Shown: positions 1 through 12,044, counted from the stretch's first letter. The stretch: 64,000 bases of DNA from Streptomyces sp. H39-S7 (GCF_027158205.1 NZ_JAPVLU010000028.1:37123-101122); one strand, 5' to 3'. Notes: a model not told the origin generated them from the sequence alone. Numbers and translations are program-made.

Positions 1-339
1 CCGTGGACCACCACCACGAACGTCATCACCAACCAGGCCGGACAGACGCCACCCGGCTTTGCTTGTCATCGGACGGTCGGCTACCCGTGGACGGCGCGGG
101 ACTGCCGGACGAGGGCCGGCAGCCGCCCGTCCGTACCGCGCTGTCGTCCCCGGCCCACGATGGTGGGTCTCCTTGCTGGTCTCGCCCCTGCGGACGGGTT
201 GCGAGCCCTGCAGGGTCATGTATCTCAGCGAGAGGGCAGGCGGGGGAAGCGACAGGCCGGAACGTCCCAGATATTCGGCATCTGGCCGTAGCAGTACGTG
301 AACAGGGCCGGAACGGATACCTACGTACAAGCCGCCCTG
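1..339. other. Gene-poor left edge
   Basis: No reading frame here has a convincing start, ribosome site or recognisable protein. The only structure noted is a 7-bp inverted repeat, ACAGGGC at 302-308 and GCCCTGT at 334-340. It overlaps the stop of the minus-strand DUF4157 gene and could be a weak terminator. Confidence 0.4.
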
Positions 340-1512
340 TCAGGAGGCGTTTGCGCCGCGCCGGTCGGAAGCCTGCCCGCGTGTGCGGTCGACGATGTCC
401 ACCACGACAAGCGGCGCCTTGGGGTTGGCGACCCAGCCGTCCTCGCTGCCGCTGCCCTTGGAGAGATACTTCGCCGCGATGTACACCACCACCAGGGCCT
501 TCTGGAAGCTGTAGCCTTCGGCCACCCCCGGGTTCGTGGTGAATTCCGGCAGCTGGCGGCCGTGCCCCACCTGGGCTTGACGGCTCGCACGGTCCGGCGC
601 CGTGACGCTGGCGTCTGCGGTCCTTCCCCCAGCGCTCCCGTTGCTCACCATTCTGGCGGCGTTGGAGGGAGTTGTGCCGCGCCAAAGGTAGACCCCGTGC
701 TCGGATTCCTCCGCCGCCAGGCTTGCCACGGTCGCATGGTCCGTAGGAGGGGTCAGCGCCGTCTTCACCGTGTCGAAGTTGTCGTCGTCCGAGTCGTAGT
801 TGTCGCTGTCCGGGTCACGGTCCGTCTTCGTGGTCGCGTAGCGGGCGCGCTGTACGGATGTATCCGATCCGGTCGACGTGTTCGTCTCTCCTGACCCTGC
901 CCGCTGCACCGCGGGGACGGGCTGGGACATCACGCGAGAGGCGTTGGCCTCGGCCGCCTTCTCGAAGCGGTCGCTCGGGTCGCTGACCTTGAGGCCATCG
1001 CTCCCGACGGTTCCGTCGACCGGGCCGGAGCGCTGCTGGATCACATGCGTGAGTTCATGGGCCAGCGTGTGATCATCGCCGCCGTTCCTGCCCACGACGA
1101 CATGGTTGCCCGAGGTCCAGGCCCTGGCACCGAGCTCGGTGGTCGACCGCTGGGCCACCGCGTCGGTGTGCACTCTGACCTCCGAGAAGTCGGTTCCCAG
1201 TCGGGCTTCCATCTCCATACGTTTCGAGGTCTCGAGCGGGCTGCCGGCCGAGCGCAGAACCTCGTCGGCAGCGGAGCGCTGTACCGACTGATGGCCGCAG
1301 GCTTCGCCGTGCTGGTGCTCGTCCTCGGCTCGCTGGGCTGTCAGCAACCGCACCACGGCGGCATTGCCCGCACTGCGCTGCAAGGCCGTCAGTGCGGCGG
1401 GAGACCGTTCGGCGGACAAGCCGACCGCCGGTGTCGTCCGCGAGGACGCCGGCTTCAGCGGGGCCCGTGCCGCACGCTGATGGGGTTTGGGCGCCGTGTC
1501 GTCGTAGTGCAT
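340..1512 (-). CDS. DUF4157 metallopeptidase-like protein with C-terminal ADP-ribosyltransferase-like domain
   Basis: 390 residues from the ATG at 1512, preceded by GGGAGAGG; the frame stays open upstream but this start has the ribosome site. Residues about 82-165 match the DUF4157 pattern, with the metallopeptidase motif HELTHVIQQ (HExxH at 152-156) and the usual stretch MEARLGTDFSEVRVHTD. An acidic low-complexity linker (about 228-247) follows. The last 120 residues contain YLWRGTTPSNAARM (Arg278), EFTTNPGVAEGYS (about 323-335) and GSEDGW (Glu357). Their order resembles the R-S-E layout of ADP-ribosyltransferase toxins. DUF4157 proteins are established companions and cargo of extracellular contractile injection systems, which are common in Streptomyces. 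No injection-system structural genes lie nearby, so this would be an orphan effector. The DUF4157 call is firm; the toxin domain is inference. Confidence 0.8.
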   Translation of the reverse strand: MHYDDTAPKPHQRAARAPLKPASSRTTPAVGLSAERSPAALTALQRSAGNAAVVRLLTAQRAEDEHQHGEACGHQSVQRSAADEVLRSAGSPLETSKRMEMEARLGTDFSEVRVHTDAVAQRSTTELGARAWTSGNHVVVGRNGGDDHTLAHELTHVIQQRSGPVDGTVGSDGLKVSDPSDRFEKAAEANASRVMSQPVPAVQRAGSGETNTSTGSDTSVQRARYATTKTDRDPDSDNYDSDDDNFDTVKTALTPPTDHATVASLAAEESEHGVYLWRGTTPSNAARMVSNGSAGGRTADASVTAPDRASRQAQVGHGRQLPEFTTNPGVAEGYSFQKALVVVYIAAKYLSKGSGSEDGWVANPKAPLVVVDIVDRTRGQASDRRGANAS

Positions 1513-1896
1513 CAGCGAGGACCTCTCCCTGGGTTGCGGAGACTCCATCAGGATTGGCCACCATGTGAAACCGTCTGGCGTGGAATGTGCACCACGGGGC
1601 AGCCGGCATGCCCTAACGGGCACGCGGCGAGGGGCAGTGCCGCGCACCCGTTCGAGCAATGGGTCCTCTCGCTCCACGACGCGCCCGGCGCCGTCGACCT
1701 GTACGTGCACTTCCTCCGCACCCTGTTCCACCTCCACACCTAATGCTGGTGCGGTACGGAGTTCACACCCGGCTGATGGGGTGATGCCATCTCGGAGTGC
1801 TACGACGAGGGCTTTTCGACACTCATGGTGAGGGTTCCCTGTTGCGACGCAAGCGGTCATCACGCCGGCGCCCGCCGCAGCCGTACGAAGCCTTGA
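1513..1896. other. Intergenic region, no supported gene
   Basis: This stretch lies upstream of the DUF4157 gene and should hold its promoter. A 52-codon plus-strand frame at 1585-1743 has no good ribosome site and no recognisable family. I see no repeats or strong hairpins. Confidence 0.4.
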
Positions 1897-2133
1897 TCCC
1901 CGCAGAACGCGCAGAAGGGTTCGCTGGCCGGCTGCCGCGCGGAGACCAGGTACGCCAGGACGATCACTCTCGACCAGCTCAGCAACGGTTCGCAGATCTG
2001 CGTACTGAGCGACGCCGGGCACATCGCGGTGGCGACCTACCGCGGTCGGTCGCGGCAGGTCGATCCGAGCCAGTACATCACCCTCGACCTCACCGTCTGG
2101 CGCAACGCCCAAGAACCCCAGAAGACGGGGTGA
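1897..2133 (+). pseudogene. C-terminal remnant of a secreted or kinase-associated protein
   Basis: Plus-frame translation just after a stop at 1894 reads like real protein. It includes TITLDQLSNGSQICVLSDAG and ends in YITLDLTVWRN before the TGA at 2131. The pattern of a 'GSQICVLSDAG' turn followed by a terminal 'LTVW' strand is common at the C-terminus of Streptomyces extracytoplasmic sensor domains, including some fused to Ser/Thr kinases. No start codon or N-terminal part is present, so it looks like a decayed gene end. The family assignment is a guess; the coding character is moderately clear. Confidence 0.4.
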
Positions 2134-2334
2134 GCCGTCCGCCTCGGTCCCGAGAGGCCCACCGACTCACCCTCGCCCGCCACGCATCGGAGTGGGCGCG
2201 CGGGTGAGGCTACCGTTCGTCGTACTGTCGTCCCTCGGGCCGGGCCTCGGAGATCGCCCGGGAGCACGGCATAGCCGGCCTGCGGGTCTTCGCCGCGTGG
2301 AAGGTCCCACCGAGGCCGTCCGTGGATTCCCTGG

Positions 2335-2682
2335 TCACGGCTGTTGGTCCGCCGCCGTGGGGCGCCAGTCGGCGGCCCACGCGTCGAGCTGGGCGAGGCG
2401 ATCGAACAGCGTCCTGCCCTGACCGGTCAGCAAGTAGCCCTCGCCGGCGTGCTCGACGAGGCCGGCTTCTCCCAGCTCACGAAGCCGATCCGCCAGGACA
2501 CTCGAGGAGACACCGCCGCATCGCTGCTGGAGCTGGCGGAACGTCGGCGCCGAGGTGTCTCCCAGCTCCCACAGCACTCGCAGCGCCCAGCGCCGGCCCA
2601 GGAGGTCAAGGAGCGCCATGATCGGGCGCCCGGTGTGGGAACCGCGGACCCGTCGGCCCGGAAGAGGTGTTGGTCGCGTCAT
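2335..2682 (-). CDS. HxlR-family winged-helix transcriptional regulator
   Basis: 115 residues starting at the ATG at 2682, with GGGAAG seven bases upstream. The core matches the HxlR/MarR-like winged helix: IMALLDLLGRRWALRVLWEL (helix 1-2), FRQLQQRCGGVSSSVLADRL (recognition region) and a wing ending EGYLLTGQG. It lacks the N-terminal cysteine typical of redox-sensing HxlR members. It is transcribed divergently from the carboxymuconolactone-decarboxylase-family gene, with only 40 bp between the start codons. It therefore probably controls that gene and itself. HxlR proteins act as dimers and often respond to electrophiles, aldehydes or quinones; the ligand here is unknown. Confidence 0.85.
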   Translation of the reverse strand: MTRPTPLPGRRVRGSHTGRPIMALLDLLGRRWALRVLWELGDTSAPTFRQLQQRCGGVSSSVLADRLRELGEAGLVEHAGEGYLLTGQGRTLFDRLAQLDAWAADWRPTAADQQP

Positions 2683-2722
2683 CTGCTTCCCTTTCCGAAG
2701 CGTCAAGGATACCGTGCCGTAC

Positions 2723-3352
2723 ATGCCTCTGAAATCGAAGCAACCTCGCATGGAACCGCTCTCGCCGCCGTACGACGAGGAAGCCGGCGCGGCTCTGGAC
2801 CTTCTGGGACCTTCGCCCATCCAGTTGTTCCGTGTGTGGGCACGCCGGCCCGAGCTCGCCCGCTCCATCGCAAACTGGGGAAGCTTCTACTTCTCCCGGC
2901 GCTCCGCTCTCACCTTGCGCCAGCGCGAACTGGTCATCGACCGGACGACCGCGCTCTGCGGCGCCCGCTACGAGTGGGCCGTGCACGTCACGAGCTTCGC
3001 CGACAAGGCGGGACTCGACGCCGCGCAGTTGGACTCCCTCGCGACCGGAAAGCCCGCGGACGCCTGCTGGGACGCAACCGACCGCGCTGTGCTGGAAGCG
3101 GTCGACGAGCTCCCCGGGACCTTCGACCTCACCGACGAGACCTGGGCAAGCCTGACAGCCGTCGCCAACGAGGACGTAGCGCTCGAGCTGACTTTGCTCT
3201 GCGGCTGGTACCACGCGATCTCGTTCGCTGTCAGGGCGCTGCGTCTGCCTCCGGAGCCCGGCACCGAGTCCATCGCCGCATTGATAGGGGCGGCAGCGGA
3301 CGGCACCGAGCCCGGCAAACAAGCGCCCGCGACGGCAAGCACCGCCCTGTGA
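2723..3352 (+). CDS. Carboxymuconolactone decarboxylase family protein (AhpD-like fold)
   Basis: 209 residues from the ATG at 2723; AAGGAT lies about 11 bases upstream. The signature around LCGARYEWAVHVTSFADKAG is the CMD-family segment in which Glu and His form the active-site end of an all-helical bundle. The double-cysteine CxxC of true AhpD is not present. Family members act as decarboxylases or peroxidase-like enzymes, and many actinobacterial paralogues have no known substrate. The divergent HxlR gene suggests induction by a reactive small molecule. Substrate unassigned. Confidence 0.8.
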   Translation: MPLKSKQPRMEPLSPPYDEEAGAALDLLGPSPIQLFRVWARRPELARSIANWGSFYFSRRSALTLRQRELVIDRTTALCGARYEWAVHVTSFADKAGLDAAQLDSLATGKPADACWDATDRAVLEAVDELPGTFDLTDETWASLTAVANEDVALELTLLCGWYHAISFAVRALRLPPEPGTESIAALIGAAADGTEPGKQAPATASTAL

Positions 3353-3624
3353 CAGCGCAAGGCACCTGATGGGCCGCTACTGCACCGCCATCGAAACCCA
3401 CTCGCCCCTCCCCCGCCGACGATCATGCCGGCACGCTCATGCCGCCAGGACCGCTCCATCCGAGCACCGACGACACCCGCCCTCGACGAACACCTGACGG
3501 CACGCGTCCGACCCCACAGCGGCGGTGTGTCTGCAAGATCCACCCAAGGGCGCGTGGGCCCGGATACTGAGGACTATTGACCCTCTTGAGGCCCTGATCG
3601 ACAGTTTCATTAGATGATGCTGCA

Positions 3625-5848
3625 ATGAAGAGCGATGGGGCCCCTCCGCCTGGACGCCGCCGGATTGAGGTTCGAAGCGGAGGTGGGTCATCGCGAGGCA
3701 TACCGCGGCCCCACGTTCCGGCTGGGCCGCTGCGGGAGCTCAAGCGTCTCGTCTACGAGGCCTACGTGACTGCTGGCGAACCGACCCTCGATGAGATGAC
3801 CGAGGCGATCTTGGCGACCGACCCGGAGGACGCCTTGGTGAAAGGAGCGCCCTCCCGGGACACGATTCGGCGCATCATCGGCTCTCCTGACCTTCCCGCT
3901 AAACAGGCCGACGTCGTGTCGCTCATTGCAGTCCTGACACGACGTGTTGCCGAGGATGATTCTGCCGCTGCAAAACGTGCGGCGCAATTGTGGACGACCG
4001 TGCGGCTTCAGGAACCATTGGGCCTGGACATCGCGGATCTCAATCCACTCGATTTAGAGGTCCATCGTTCCATCGAGATTCCCGGCACCACCCGGCTGCC
4101 GCCGCTGCCGGCATATGTCGCACGGAAGCACGATTCATTACTTCTTCGAGTAGTCGAGGAGGCTATGGCAGGGAGTAGCCGTATGGTGATGTTGGTCGGC
4201 GGATCCTCCACAGGTAAGACGCGGGCCTGCTGGGAGGCGGTACAGCGACTCCCTGAAAGTTGGCGCTTATGGCATCCCATCGACCCCGGCCGACCGGAGG
4301 CTGCGTTGGAGGAGTTGAGAAATGTCGGCCCGCACACCGTGGTCTGGTTGAATGAGTCGCAGTACTACCTGATGCCCGAAAGGGAACCGTTGGGGGAACT
4401 GATCGCAGCCGGCCTGAGGACGCTGCTGGGTGACCCCAGCCGCGGCCCGGTCCTGGTGCTGGGAACCATCTGGCCCGAATATTACGAGCGATTGATGGAA
4501 GAACCGCGGCCGCATGGCCCAGATCCGCATGCCCAGGCTCGAAAGCTGCTGAGTCGAAATAGCAGTCCCACCCAGCTTCAACGCGGAGGAACTACGGGAC
4601 ATCAATTTGTCCCATGCCGATCCGCGAATAGCCTTCGCATTGAAACATGCCCAGGATGGCATGCTCACCCAATACCTTGCTGGCGCCCCCGAGCTTCTGA
4701 GCCGCTTTCTGCGTGCCACGCCTGGTCCTAGAGCTCTCACAATGGCGGCCATGGACGCACGGCGCATGGGGCACGGGATCTCGCTTCCGTTGCCCTTTCT
4801 GGCTGCAGCGGCCGAGGCATATTTTACCGACACCGAGTGGGAGATGCTGCCCGAGAACTGGCTGGAGCGGGCCCTCATAACGGTGACGACCCCCGTCCGC
4901 GGTGCTCATGGCGCTCTTACTGCGGTCGCGCGCCCCCGCGGACGAACCCTGTCGCCCCAGCCGGCAGTCGGCATGTACCGACTCGCCGATTACCTTGAGC
5001 AACACGCGCGTACCGTGCGGAAAGCGGCGCCAGTACCGTCTCTCTTTTGGGAGGCGGCCGTCCAGCACTGCCTTCCAGCATTCAGCGTCACGCTCGGGGC
5101 CAGCGCACTCCGGGAGGGCCTGCCAGATATCGCACTGCGACTGTACGAGAAGGCGGACAGTGCGTTTGGGCACCACAGCGCAGCGACGATGCTGAGATTG
5201 CGCGGCGAAGACAGAGATGCGTTGGAGCAATACGGTCGCGCCGTAGAAGCCGGAAGTACACGCGCCTTCGACGAAGCTATCCAATGGCTTTCTCGGCACG
5301 GACGGACAGACGATGCATTGCAGCTTTGCAGTCACGCAGCCGCCGCCGGAATCGCCTACGCCTATGGATCTGCCGGCCTTCTCCTACTCGAATGCGATCG
5401 CGCGGATCAGGCGCTTGGATTTTTTGAGCGAGCTGTTGATTCTGGCGACAGCGCCAGTATGTTCTGGGCAGCCGAATGGCTGGGAAGAAACGGTCGAGTG
5501 GACGATGCACTGCCTTGGTATCGTCGAGCGGCTGACGCCGGCAAGCTGCACGCTCTCGGAGGAGCGGCGGAAATGCTGCGGAAGGTCGGGCGCGTGGATG
5601 AAGCCCTTGCGTGGTATCGGCGCGCGATAGACGCAGGCAGCCCGTCCCTCCTTCTCCAGGTCATGGGAATGTTGAGCGAACGTAACCGCGTTGACGAGGC
5701 GCTCCTCTGGTGTCAGCGTGCGGTCGATACCGGCTATATCGAAGGCTACCGACAGGCCATACAAATCCTTGTCTCGCACGGTCGAATGGAGGAGGCAAGG
5801 CTGTGGTCGCAACATGCCGCCGCGTCTGAGGTAGACCGTGGAAGGTAG
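3625..5848 (+). pseudogene. P-loop NTPase with TPR/Sel1-like repeats, split by a frameshift
   Basis: Two adjacent plus-strand frames form one protein. The first (from the ATG at 3625) has an N-terminal helical region, then a Walker A motif GGSSTGKT (Lys198) and a WLNESQYYL segment where Walker B would be expected. It continues to HAQARKLL at about 4550. The second frame continues with EIAVPPSFNAEELRDINLSH and then a helical region. It ends in a run of about 36-residue repeats, each with a GRVDDAL/YRRA/DAG pattern, to 5848. A net loss of two bases (or gain of one) near 4553-4562 separates the halves. The architecture is that of large actinobacterial ATP-binding TPR proteins, possibly STAND-like signalling NTPases. 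If the shift is real, the NTPase and its repeat sensor are uncoupled; a sequencing error is also possible. The AT-rich 3560-3620 segment probably holds the promoter. Confidence 0.75.
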
Positions 5849-6688
5849 TAACCGGCGTTTTCCAACTCACTCGTGCAGACCAGGTACTCGACCCCTACCG
5901 ACGTGCTTGCCAGACCACTTGTTGCGCTCAGCAACTCGGCGCTCGCGCGTTCCTGAGCGGCGGCGTCGCCGGAATTTCCCGGGCCGTCGCCACGTGGCTC
6001 CTGGACCAGATGTCTGTGTAACGCCTCAAGGCGGCCGAGTGCGGTGCCCCGAAGAATCCTCTCCGGGGCACGCACTCGTCTTTCCCGAGCGCGGTTCCTC
6101 CCATCCAACCCCGTCCCGTAAGGCGCATGATTCGGTCCATCGCAGCCTGTGCGACTCCGGCGGCGATGACGGGGGCTCGCGATGTACCGGATCTTGGCTG
6201 AGCGGCGTGCGTCGGAGCGAACAGGGAACTGTTGCTCCGTCAAAGCTCCCGCGGAGCTTTGACGGAGGCACGGCGTTGACATCCGCCGCGCTGTCGCAAC
6301 TGGACCCGTCGGACGGTTCCTGCGTCGGCCCAGGGCGCCGATCGTGCCGCCGGCGCGGGAGTTGTGGGGTGCTTGGAGGTGCCGCCACCCCTCGTCGCCG
6401 GGGGCCGGCAGGGACCCGCCACGGCGCAGTGTCCCACGCGTGGTCCGCCGTACGGAGCAGCCTTCGGCGCCGGCTGATCGAATACCCCGATACCGCCCTG
6501 GCTCCGAGCCCGAACCGAGCTGGCCTTTGGGGGCCGAGCACGAGCGAGTGCTCGCCATGCCACCGGAACGTCGGAGAAGCTGCCAGGGGGCCGGGGCGGC
6601 GCCCGGCGCCACGCCGGCACGCGCCGCCAGGACCGGGACCGCGTTCGAGTGCCCCATGGCCGGCTCGACCACGAGGTGTATCCGTTGT
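5849..6688. other. Gene-poor region
   Basis: About 840 bases in which no frame on either strand gives a recognisable protein, a good start or sustained natural-looking composition. The long open frames here have the Arg/Gly/Pro-rich composition of shadow frames. The only clear element is the perfect hairpin at 6235-6267. Confidence 0.5.
6235..6267. repeat. Perfect 14-bp inverted repeat (hairpin)
   Basis: CTCCGTCAAAGCTC at 6235-6248 is matched exactly by GAGCTTTGACGGAG at 6254-6267 around a 5-nt loop, CCGCG. It lies in the middle of a gene-poor stretch, about 390 bp beyond the broken NTPase gene and 460 bp beyond the end of ppdK. It has no U-tract. It could be a factor-independent terminator, a small structured RNA or the end of a vanished mobile element. 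Confidence 0.6.
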
Positions 6689-6722
6689 GCGGGGAGGCTC
6701 GGCCTCGGCCGAGCCTCCCCGC
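6689..6722 (-). terminator. Terminator downstream of ppdK
   Basis: A stem of at least 14 bp, GCGGGGAGGCTCGG at 6689-6702 with its complement at 6709-6722, begins 4 bp past the ppdK stop. Strong GC hairpins without a long U-tract are the usual Streptomyces terminator form. Confidence 0.8.
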
Positions 6723-6726
6723 GTCG

Positions 6727-9354
<2,628 letters not shown>

Positions 9355-9392
9355 GACGGGCCTTCCCTTCGTCGCAACGGTCGGGTGAGTGC

Positions 9393-10289
9393 TCAGTCGT
9401 GCGGAACGACCGCGACGGGCGCGGCGGCGTGGTGCAGCACGGCATGGGTGATGGGGCCGATGTGGGCGCCGAAGGGCACCCTCCGGTCACGGCGGCCCAC
9501 GACCACCAGGGACGCATCGGCAGCCGCGTCGACCAGATGGCCGGCGACCGGGCCGACCGCCGCGTGCGCGGTCACGTCGACAGCGGGGAACTTCTCACGC
9601 CAGGGCAGCAGGGCCTCGGTCAGCGCGCCTGTCTCCCGCTCGGCCAGTTCCGCGCTGAGCCGGGGGTCGATGGCGGCCCCGTACCCGTAGTACGGCGGCA
9701 GGCTCCAGCCGTGGATGACGCGCAGGCCCGTCGCGCGGCGCTGGGCTGCGTCGAAGGCGAACTCGATGACGGCGTCGCTGGGCCGTGCCAGGTCGAGGCC
9801 GAGCAGGACGTCCCGGTAGGGGGATTGCGTGGAAGGGCGTCTGGACGCATCCAGGAGATGCTCGTCCTCCTCCCGCTCGCCCATCCGGACGAAGACCACC
9901 GGCCGCGTCGCCCGGGCCAGAACGGCAAGGGCCACCGAGCCGACCAGGAAGCCGCCGATCCCGCTCAGCCCGCGCGAGCCCAGTGCCAGCAGTTCTGCCT
10001 CCCCTGCGGCGGCCAGCAGGGCCTCGACCGGCGACTTGTCGACCTGGTCCGCTTCGATCGTCAGCTCGGGGTGCCGCCCCAGCAGTTCCTCCCTCGCCGT
10101 GCGCGGCAGTCGCTCCGCCCAGTGGCGCCGCGGCTCGCCCCCGACCGGAGCGTAGGCGTACGGCTGCCAGTCCCAGGCGTGCACCAGGCGCAGCGTCACC
10201 CCGCGGAGCCCGGCCTCACGGGCCGCCCACTCCGCTGCGGCCAAGCTCTCCGGTGAGCCGTCCAAACCTGCGACAACGTTGCGTGACAT
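9393..10289 (-). CDS. Universal stress protein, two UspA domains
   Basis: 298 residues from the ATG at 10289 (GAGGGAGGC upstream); the frame is open further 5' but lacks a better start. Two tandem UspA domains: residues about 3-140 starting SRNVVAGLDGSPESL, and about 155-298 starting YRDVLLGLDLARPSD. The first has an ATP-binding-type signature, GSRGLSGIGGFLVGSV. The second has the weaker GRRDRRVPFGAHIGPIT. Two-domain proteins of this kind are hallmarks of actinobacterial hypoxia and dormancy regulons. It is the first gene of an operon with ppdK. Its promoter region carries two GGGNCC-type palindromes at 10351-10386. Confidence 0.95.
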   Translation of the reverse strand: MSRNVVAGLDGSPESLAAAEWAAREAGLRGVTLRLVHAWDWQPYAYAPVGGEPRRHWAERLPRTAREELLGRHPELTIEADQVDKSPVEALLAAAGEAELLALGSRGLSGIGGFLVGSVALAVLARATRPVVFVRMGEREEDEHLLDASRRPSTQSPYRDVLLGLDLARPSDAVIEFAFDAAQRRATGLRVIHGWSLPPYYGYGAAIDPRLSAELAERETGALTEALLPWREKFPAVDVTAHAAVGPVAGHLVDAAADASLVVVGRRDRRVPFGAHIGPITHAVLHHAAAPVAVVPHD

Positions 10290-10350
10290 GCTGCCTGCCT
10301 CCCTCAGTTGATCCTGGTTCCATGCTCCCGGGCCGCCGTGAGCCGGAGGA

Positions 10351-10386
10351 GGGGCCGCAGGACCCTCAAGGGGGCCGACCGGCCCC
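10351..10386. promoter_or_regulatory. Twin palindromic boxes upstream of usp-ppdK
   Basis: GGGGCCGCAGGACCC (10351-10365) and GGGGCCGACCGGCCCC (10371-10386). Their centres are 20.5 bp apart and 69 and 90 nt from the usp start codon. They match the repeated GGGNCC-N3/4-GGNCCC pattern of this island. Confidence 0.7.
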
Positions 10387-10475
10387 TGCACGTGGGTGGT
10401 GCGCTCAGATGTCGAGGGTGTGCCCCGGCGCGGCCGGGACAAGGGACCACGACAACCCCCCGACCCCACTCGGCC

Positions 10476-12044
10476 CTATGCGCGGTGCATTGTCTCCAGC
10501 GCGCGCACCAGTACCCTCGGATCGTGCGCGCCCTTGTAGACCGGCGGCGGCGCCTTGTCTAGGTGCAGGAGCTGGGCGACAGCGGTCCACGCGGTCCGTA
10601 CGGAGTACTCGACGGTGAAGACCACGTCGTCGGGGACCTCCGCGAACTGGCCGATGAAGGCCAGGTTGGTGGAGCCCTTGGGTACCACCTGCGGGCGGTC
10701 GCCGTGCTCCCGTACCAGAAACTGGCTGGTGATGTACGGCATCAGACAGGGAATGACGGTAGAGGCCGCAGCGATGCGCTCCGCGTTCTCGTCGAACTTC
10801 AGATGGTGCAGCACCTCGCGGAGGATCTCCTGCCCGGTGCAATCGGTCATGGGTTTGCCGATGTGGTTGCCGGCGCGGTCCGGAAAGAGCCCGTAACCCC
10901 ACCAGACGGTGATGTCCGCCGGCTGGTCGGCATAGACGGGTTGGTGGTTGAGCACGATGGTCAGCAGCCAGTTCGAGGCCGGGAAGGTCATCAGGCCGCC
11001 CCGGCCCGCCTCACGTCCGCCAAGGGCCTCCATCAGCTCCGCGAAGAGCGGATCCTTGCAGGTGACGGTGAAGGACTCCCAGGTGGAGTCCTTCACGCTC
11101 CGGTCGAAGACGTGCGGATTGCCGAAGTCCTCGCGCCCGCGTGCCAGCCACTGCCACAACCGCCACGCCCCGGATGATCCGGAGGTATCCGGCACAGGTG
11201 CCGCCGTGTCGGATCCCAGGCTGGAGTTGGCGGTCATGGATCCGTTGGTGACGAACACCAGGTCCTCCGGACCGACTTCCCTCCGTTCCCTGTGACCATC
11301 GCGGGTGTAGAGGATCCGCTCGACGGTGGTCCCCTCTCCCTGCGCGAACGTCAGGTCGGTGACCCGATGGCCGGTATGAACAGTGACGCCCTGGTCCGCC
11401 AGCCAGGTCTGCAACGGGCGCACGATGGAGTCGTACTGGTTGTAGCGGGTCCGAAAAATCCCCGACATGGTGTCGAACTCGGGGAACAGGTGAACGAACC
11501 GATTGAGGTAGCGACGGAACTCGATCGCGCTGTGCCACGGTTCGAAGGCGAAGGTCGTGCACCACATGAACCAGAAATTGGTGGTGAAGAACCCCTCGCT
11601 GAAGCAGTCCGAGATCCGCTTGCGATCCAGGAGACGCTCGGGCGTGGCCAGACACTTGACGAGATCGAGGCGATCGCGCTCACGGAAGCCCATCGACCGC
11701 ACGTCGACGATCTTCCGGTCCGCGTCGACAAGGCGGGATACGTCGTCCCAAGGAAAGGCGTCATGGCAGTCGAAGGTGTCCTGGGTCACCGACTTCGACG
11801 GATCGTCGAGCGAAGGAATCGTTGACAGCAAGTCGTAGGTACAGCGGAACTGCGCTTCGAACATCCGCCCGCCGCGCATCGTGTACCCGGCCTCGGCCGT
11901 ACCCGCGGCATCCAGGCTGCCACCCGTCTGCTCCTGCTCCTCGAACACATGGATGTCGCGCCCGGCGAAGCCGCCGTCGCGGATGAGGAACGCGGCGGCG
12001 GAGAGGGCGGCTATGCCGCTTCCCACGAGATACGCCTTGGCCAT
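10476..12044 (-). CDS. ohyA: Oleate hydratase (FAD-dependent fatty acid double-bond hydratase)
   Basis: 522 residues from the ATG at 12044; GGAG lies six bases before it, while the GTG three bases earlier sits too close to the ribosome site. The N-terminal dinucleotide fold reads KAYLVGSGIAALSAAAFLIR, followed by HVFEEQEQTGGSLDAAG, MRGGRMFE and a long MCRA-type body including TRYNQYDSIVRPL. The family adds water to the cis-9 double bond of oleic and related acids to give 10-hydroxystearate; FAD is structural rather than redox active. It is divergent from the leader peptide/CBS-BON unit. The 335-bp gap carries island-type palindromes. In this context it may alter membrane or free fatty acids during stress, which is inference. 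Confidence 0.95.
   Translation of the reverse strand: MAKAYLVGSGIAALSAAAFLIRDGGFAGRDIHVFEEQEQTGGSLDAAGTAEAGYTMRGGRMFEAQFRCTYDLLSTIPSLDDPSKSVTQDTFDCHDAFPWDDVSRLVDADRKIVDVRSMGFRERDRLDLVKCLATPERLLDRKRISDCFSEGFFTTNFWFMWCTTFAFEPWHSAIEFRRYLNRFVHLFPEFDTMSGIFRTRYNQYDSIVRPLQTWLADQGVTVHTGHRVTDLTFAQGEGTTVERILYTRDGHRERREVGPEDLVFVTNGSMTANSSLGSDTAAPVPDTSGSSGAWRLWQWLARGREDFGNPHVFDRSVKDSTWESFTVTCKDPLFAELMEALGGREAGRGGLMTFPASNWLLTIVLNHQPVYADQPADITVWWGYGLFPDRAGNHIGKPMTDCTGQEILREVLHHLKFDENAERIAAASTVIPCLMPYITSQFLVREHGDRPQVVPKGSTNLAFIGQFAEVPDDVVFTVEYSVRTAWTAVAQLLHLDKAPPPVYKGAHDPRVLVRALETMHRA

Noticed and set aside
1585..1743. 52-codon plus-strand frame with natural-looking composition
   Set aside because: No ribosome site and no family; cannot be supported.
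5746..6672. 308-codon minus-strand frame with a 'GHSNA' segment reminiscent of alpha/beta hydrolases
   Set aside because: Only one short segment resembles the family. There is no triad or ribosome site, and the rest is low-complexity. It also overlaps the real TPR coding end.
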